DNA of 5,721 bases, from NCBI GenBank assembly GCA_902388545.1, contig CABMPS010000131.1, forward strand, positions 1 to 5,721. Direction: 5' to 3'. Position numbers and translations under genes: made by a program. The notes beneath the pieces are model-generated. The model was given only the letters and a program-made list of their open reading frames with translations. It was not told the origin of the DNA and ran no database searches. Positions 5,336-5,721 of this stretch are shown here, piece by piece (within the stretch, counting starts at the first letter, position 1; every line of letters begins with the position of its first letter). Source of the DNA: an uncultured Collinsella sp. (GTDB taxonomy: Bacteria; Actinomycetota; Coriobacteriia; Coriobacteriales; Coriobacteriaceae).

Positions 5336-5721
5336 CGAGTTCGCCCTTCGGCAATACACGCTTCCCCTGCCCCAGCCCTTCGAGACAAGCGAATCGCTGC
5401 AAGACTTTGGCACACCAAATCCAGGGTCGCACCACGACGAAAGCTGGCCTGTTCTCTACATCCTGACCAACAGCAAAAACAAAACGGCGTACATCGGTCA
5501 AACGACCAATTATCGACGCCGCATGAAGCAACACGCCGCAAACGTGGACAAAGACTTCGACCGGACCCTTCTGATTGACAATCCGACCTTCAATCAGTCA
5601 GCAACATTTGAGTTTGAGAATCGACTTATCGAGCTGTTCTGCGCTGACGAAAAATACCAGGTAACCAACGCCAACAATGGCTATGCCCAGTTCGATTATT
5701 TTGAGCGACCCCAGTATCGCC
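5328..5721 (+). CDS. GIY-YIG nuclease-domain protein, probably the N-terminus of a GIY-YIG/DUF2075 ATPase (3' end outside window)
   Basis: The frame is open from the ATG at 5328 to the window end, with 131 residues visible. AAAGG (5314-5318) lies 9 bases before the start, inside the upstream gene, and the genes overlap by 8 bases. After a hydrophilic leader (1-40) comes a GIY-YIG nuclease fold: VLYILTN (42-48) as the GIY strand, AYIGQTTN (54-61) as the YIG strand, an Arg-rich helix with RRRMKQH (63-69), and a helix carrying the probable metal-binding Glu in SATFEFENRLIELF (E97, within 91-104). NANNGY (114-119) then follows. From memory, this version of the domain, with the ADEKYQVTNANNGY segment after the Glu helix, typifies proteins that continue into a DUF2075 (Schlafen-like) P-loop helicase/ATPase. 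That part is not in the window. GC is low (25 of 60 in 5581-5640). The nuclease call is firm; the downstream domain is inference. Confidence 0.82.
   Translation, partial: MSNEFALRQYTLPLPQPFETSESLQDFGTPNPGSHHDESWPVLYILTNSKNKTAYIGQTTNYRRRMKQHAANVDKDFDRTLLIDNPTFNQSATFEFENRLIELFCADEKYQVTNANNGYAQFDYFERPQYR

Noticed and set aside
1..5721. CRISPR array, tRNA, rRNA or transposase gene
   Set aside because: I found no regularly spaced direct repeats, tRNA-like cloverleaf, rRNA sequence or transposase motif by reading both strands.

Overview
The window looks like chromosomal DNA of a high-GC Gram-positive bacterium, most likely the class Coriobacteriia (Collinsella or a close relative). This rests on my recognition of the flippase, antiporter and phosphoesterase protein styles, the strong G/C preference at third codon positions, and GGAGG-type ribosome binding sites. 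It is an inference, because no rRNA or other marker gene is present.

Layout. (1) 1-1476, plus strand: the 3' part of a polysaccharide/lipopolysaccharide flippase whose start lies before the window. (2) 1477-1831: a convergent intergenic region holding a nested inverted-repeat element (1524-1646) and a bidirectional rho-independent terminator (1667-1706). (3) 1832-2671, minus strand: a calcineurin-like (PPP-type) metallophosphoesterase. (4) 2672-2924: a divergent promoter region with several small dyads. (5) 2925-4526, plus strand: a CPA1-type K+(Na+)/H+ antiporter with two tandem TrkA-C (RCK_C) modules. (6) 4527-4622: a second, unrelated and very strong palindromic element filling the gap to a convergent gene. 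(7) 4642-4863, minus strand: a very acidic 73-residue protein of unknown function with a GTG start. (8) 4979-5335, plus strand: a MazG-like nucleotide pyrophosphohydrolase. (9) 5328 to the window end, plus strand: a protein with an N-terminal GIY-YIG nuclease domain, cut by the window edge and overlapping the MazG-like gene by 8 bases. From remembered family architecture it probably continues into a DUF2075 helicase-like ATPase.

The first three large genes look like ordinary housekeeping and envelope genes in separate transcription units. The last two form a tight operon with clearly lower GC (about 42-53% in sampled 60-base blocks, against 65-70% in the antiporter). A nucleotide-hydrolysing enzyme coupled to a nuclease, and probably to a helicase, suggests a laterally acquired anti-phage or nucleic-acid-surveillance module. 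That is the most interesting part of the window, but the decisive half of its second gene lies outside it. Two different long palindromes, each in a convergent intergenic gap, are the other notable structures and may be dispersed intergenic repeats of this lineage.
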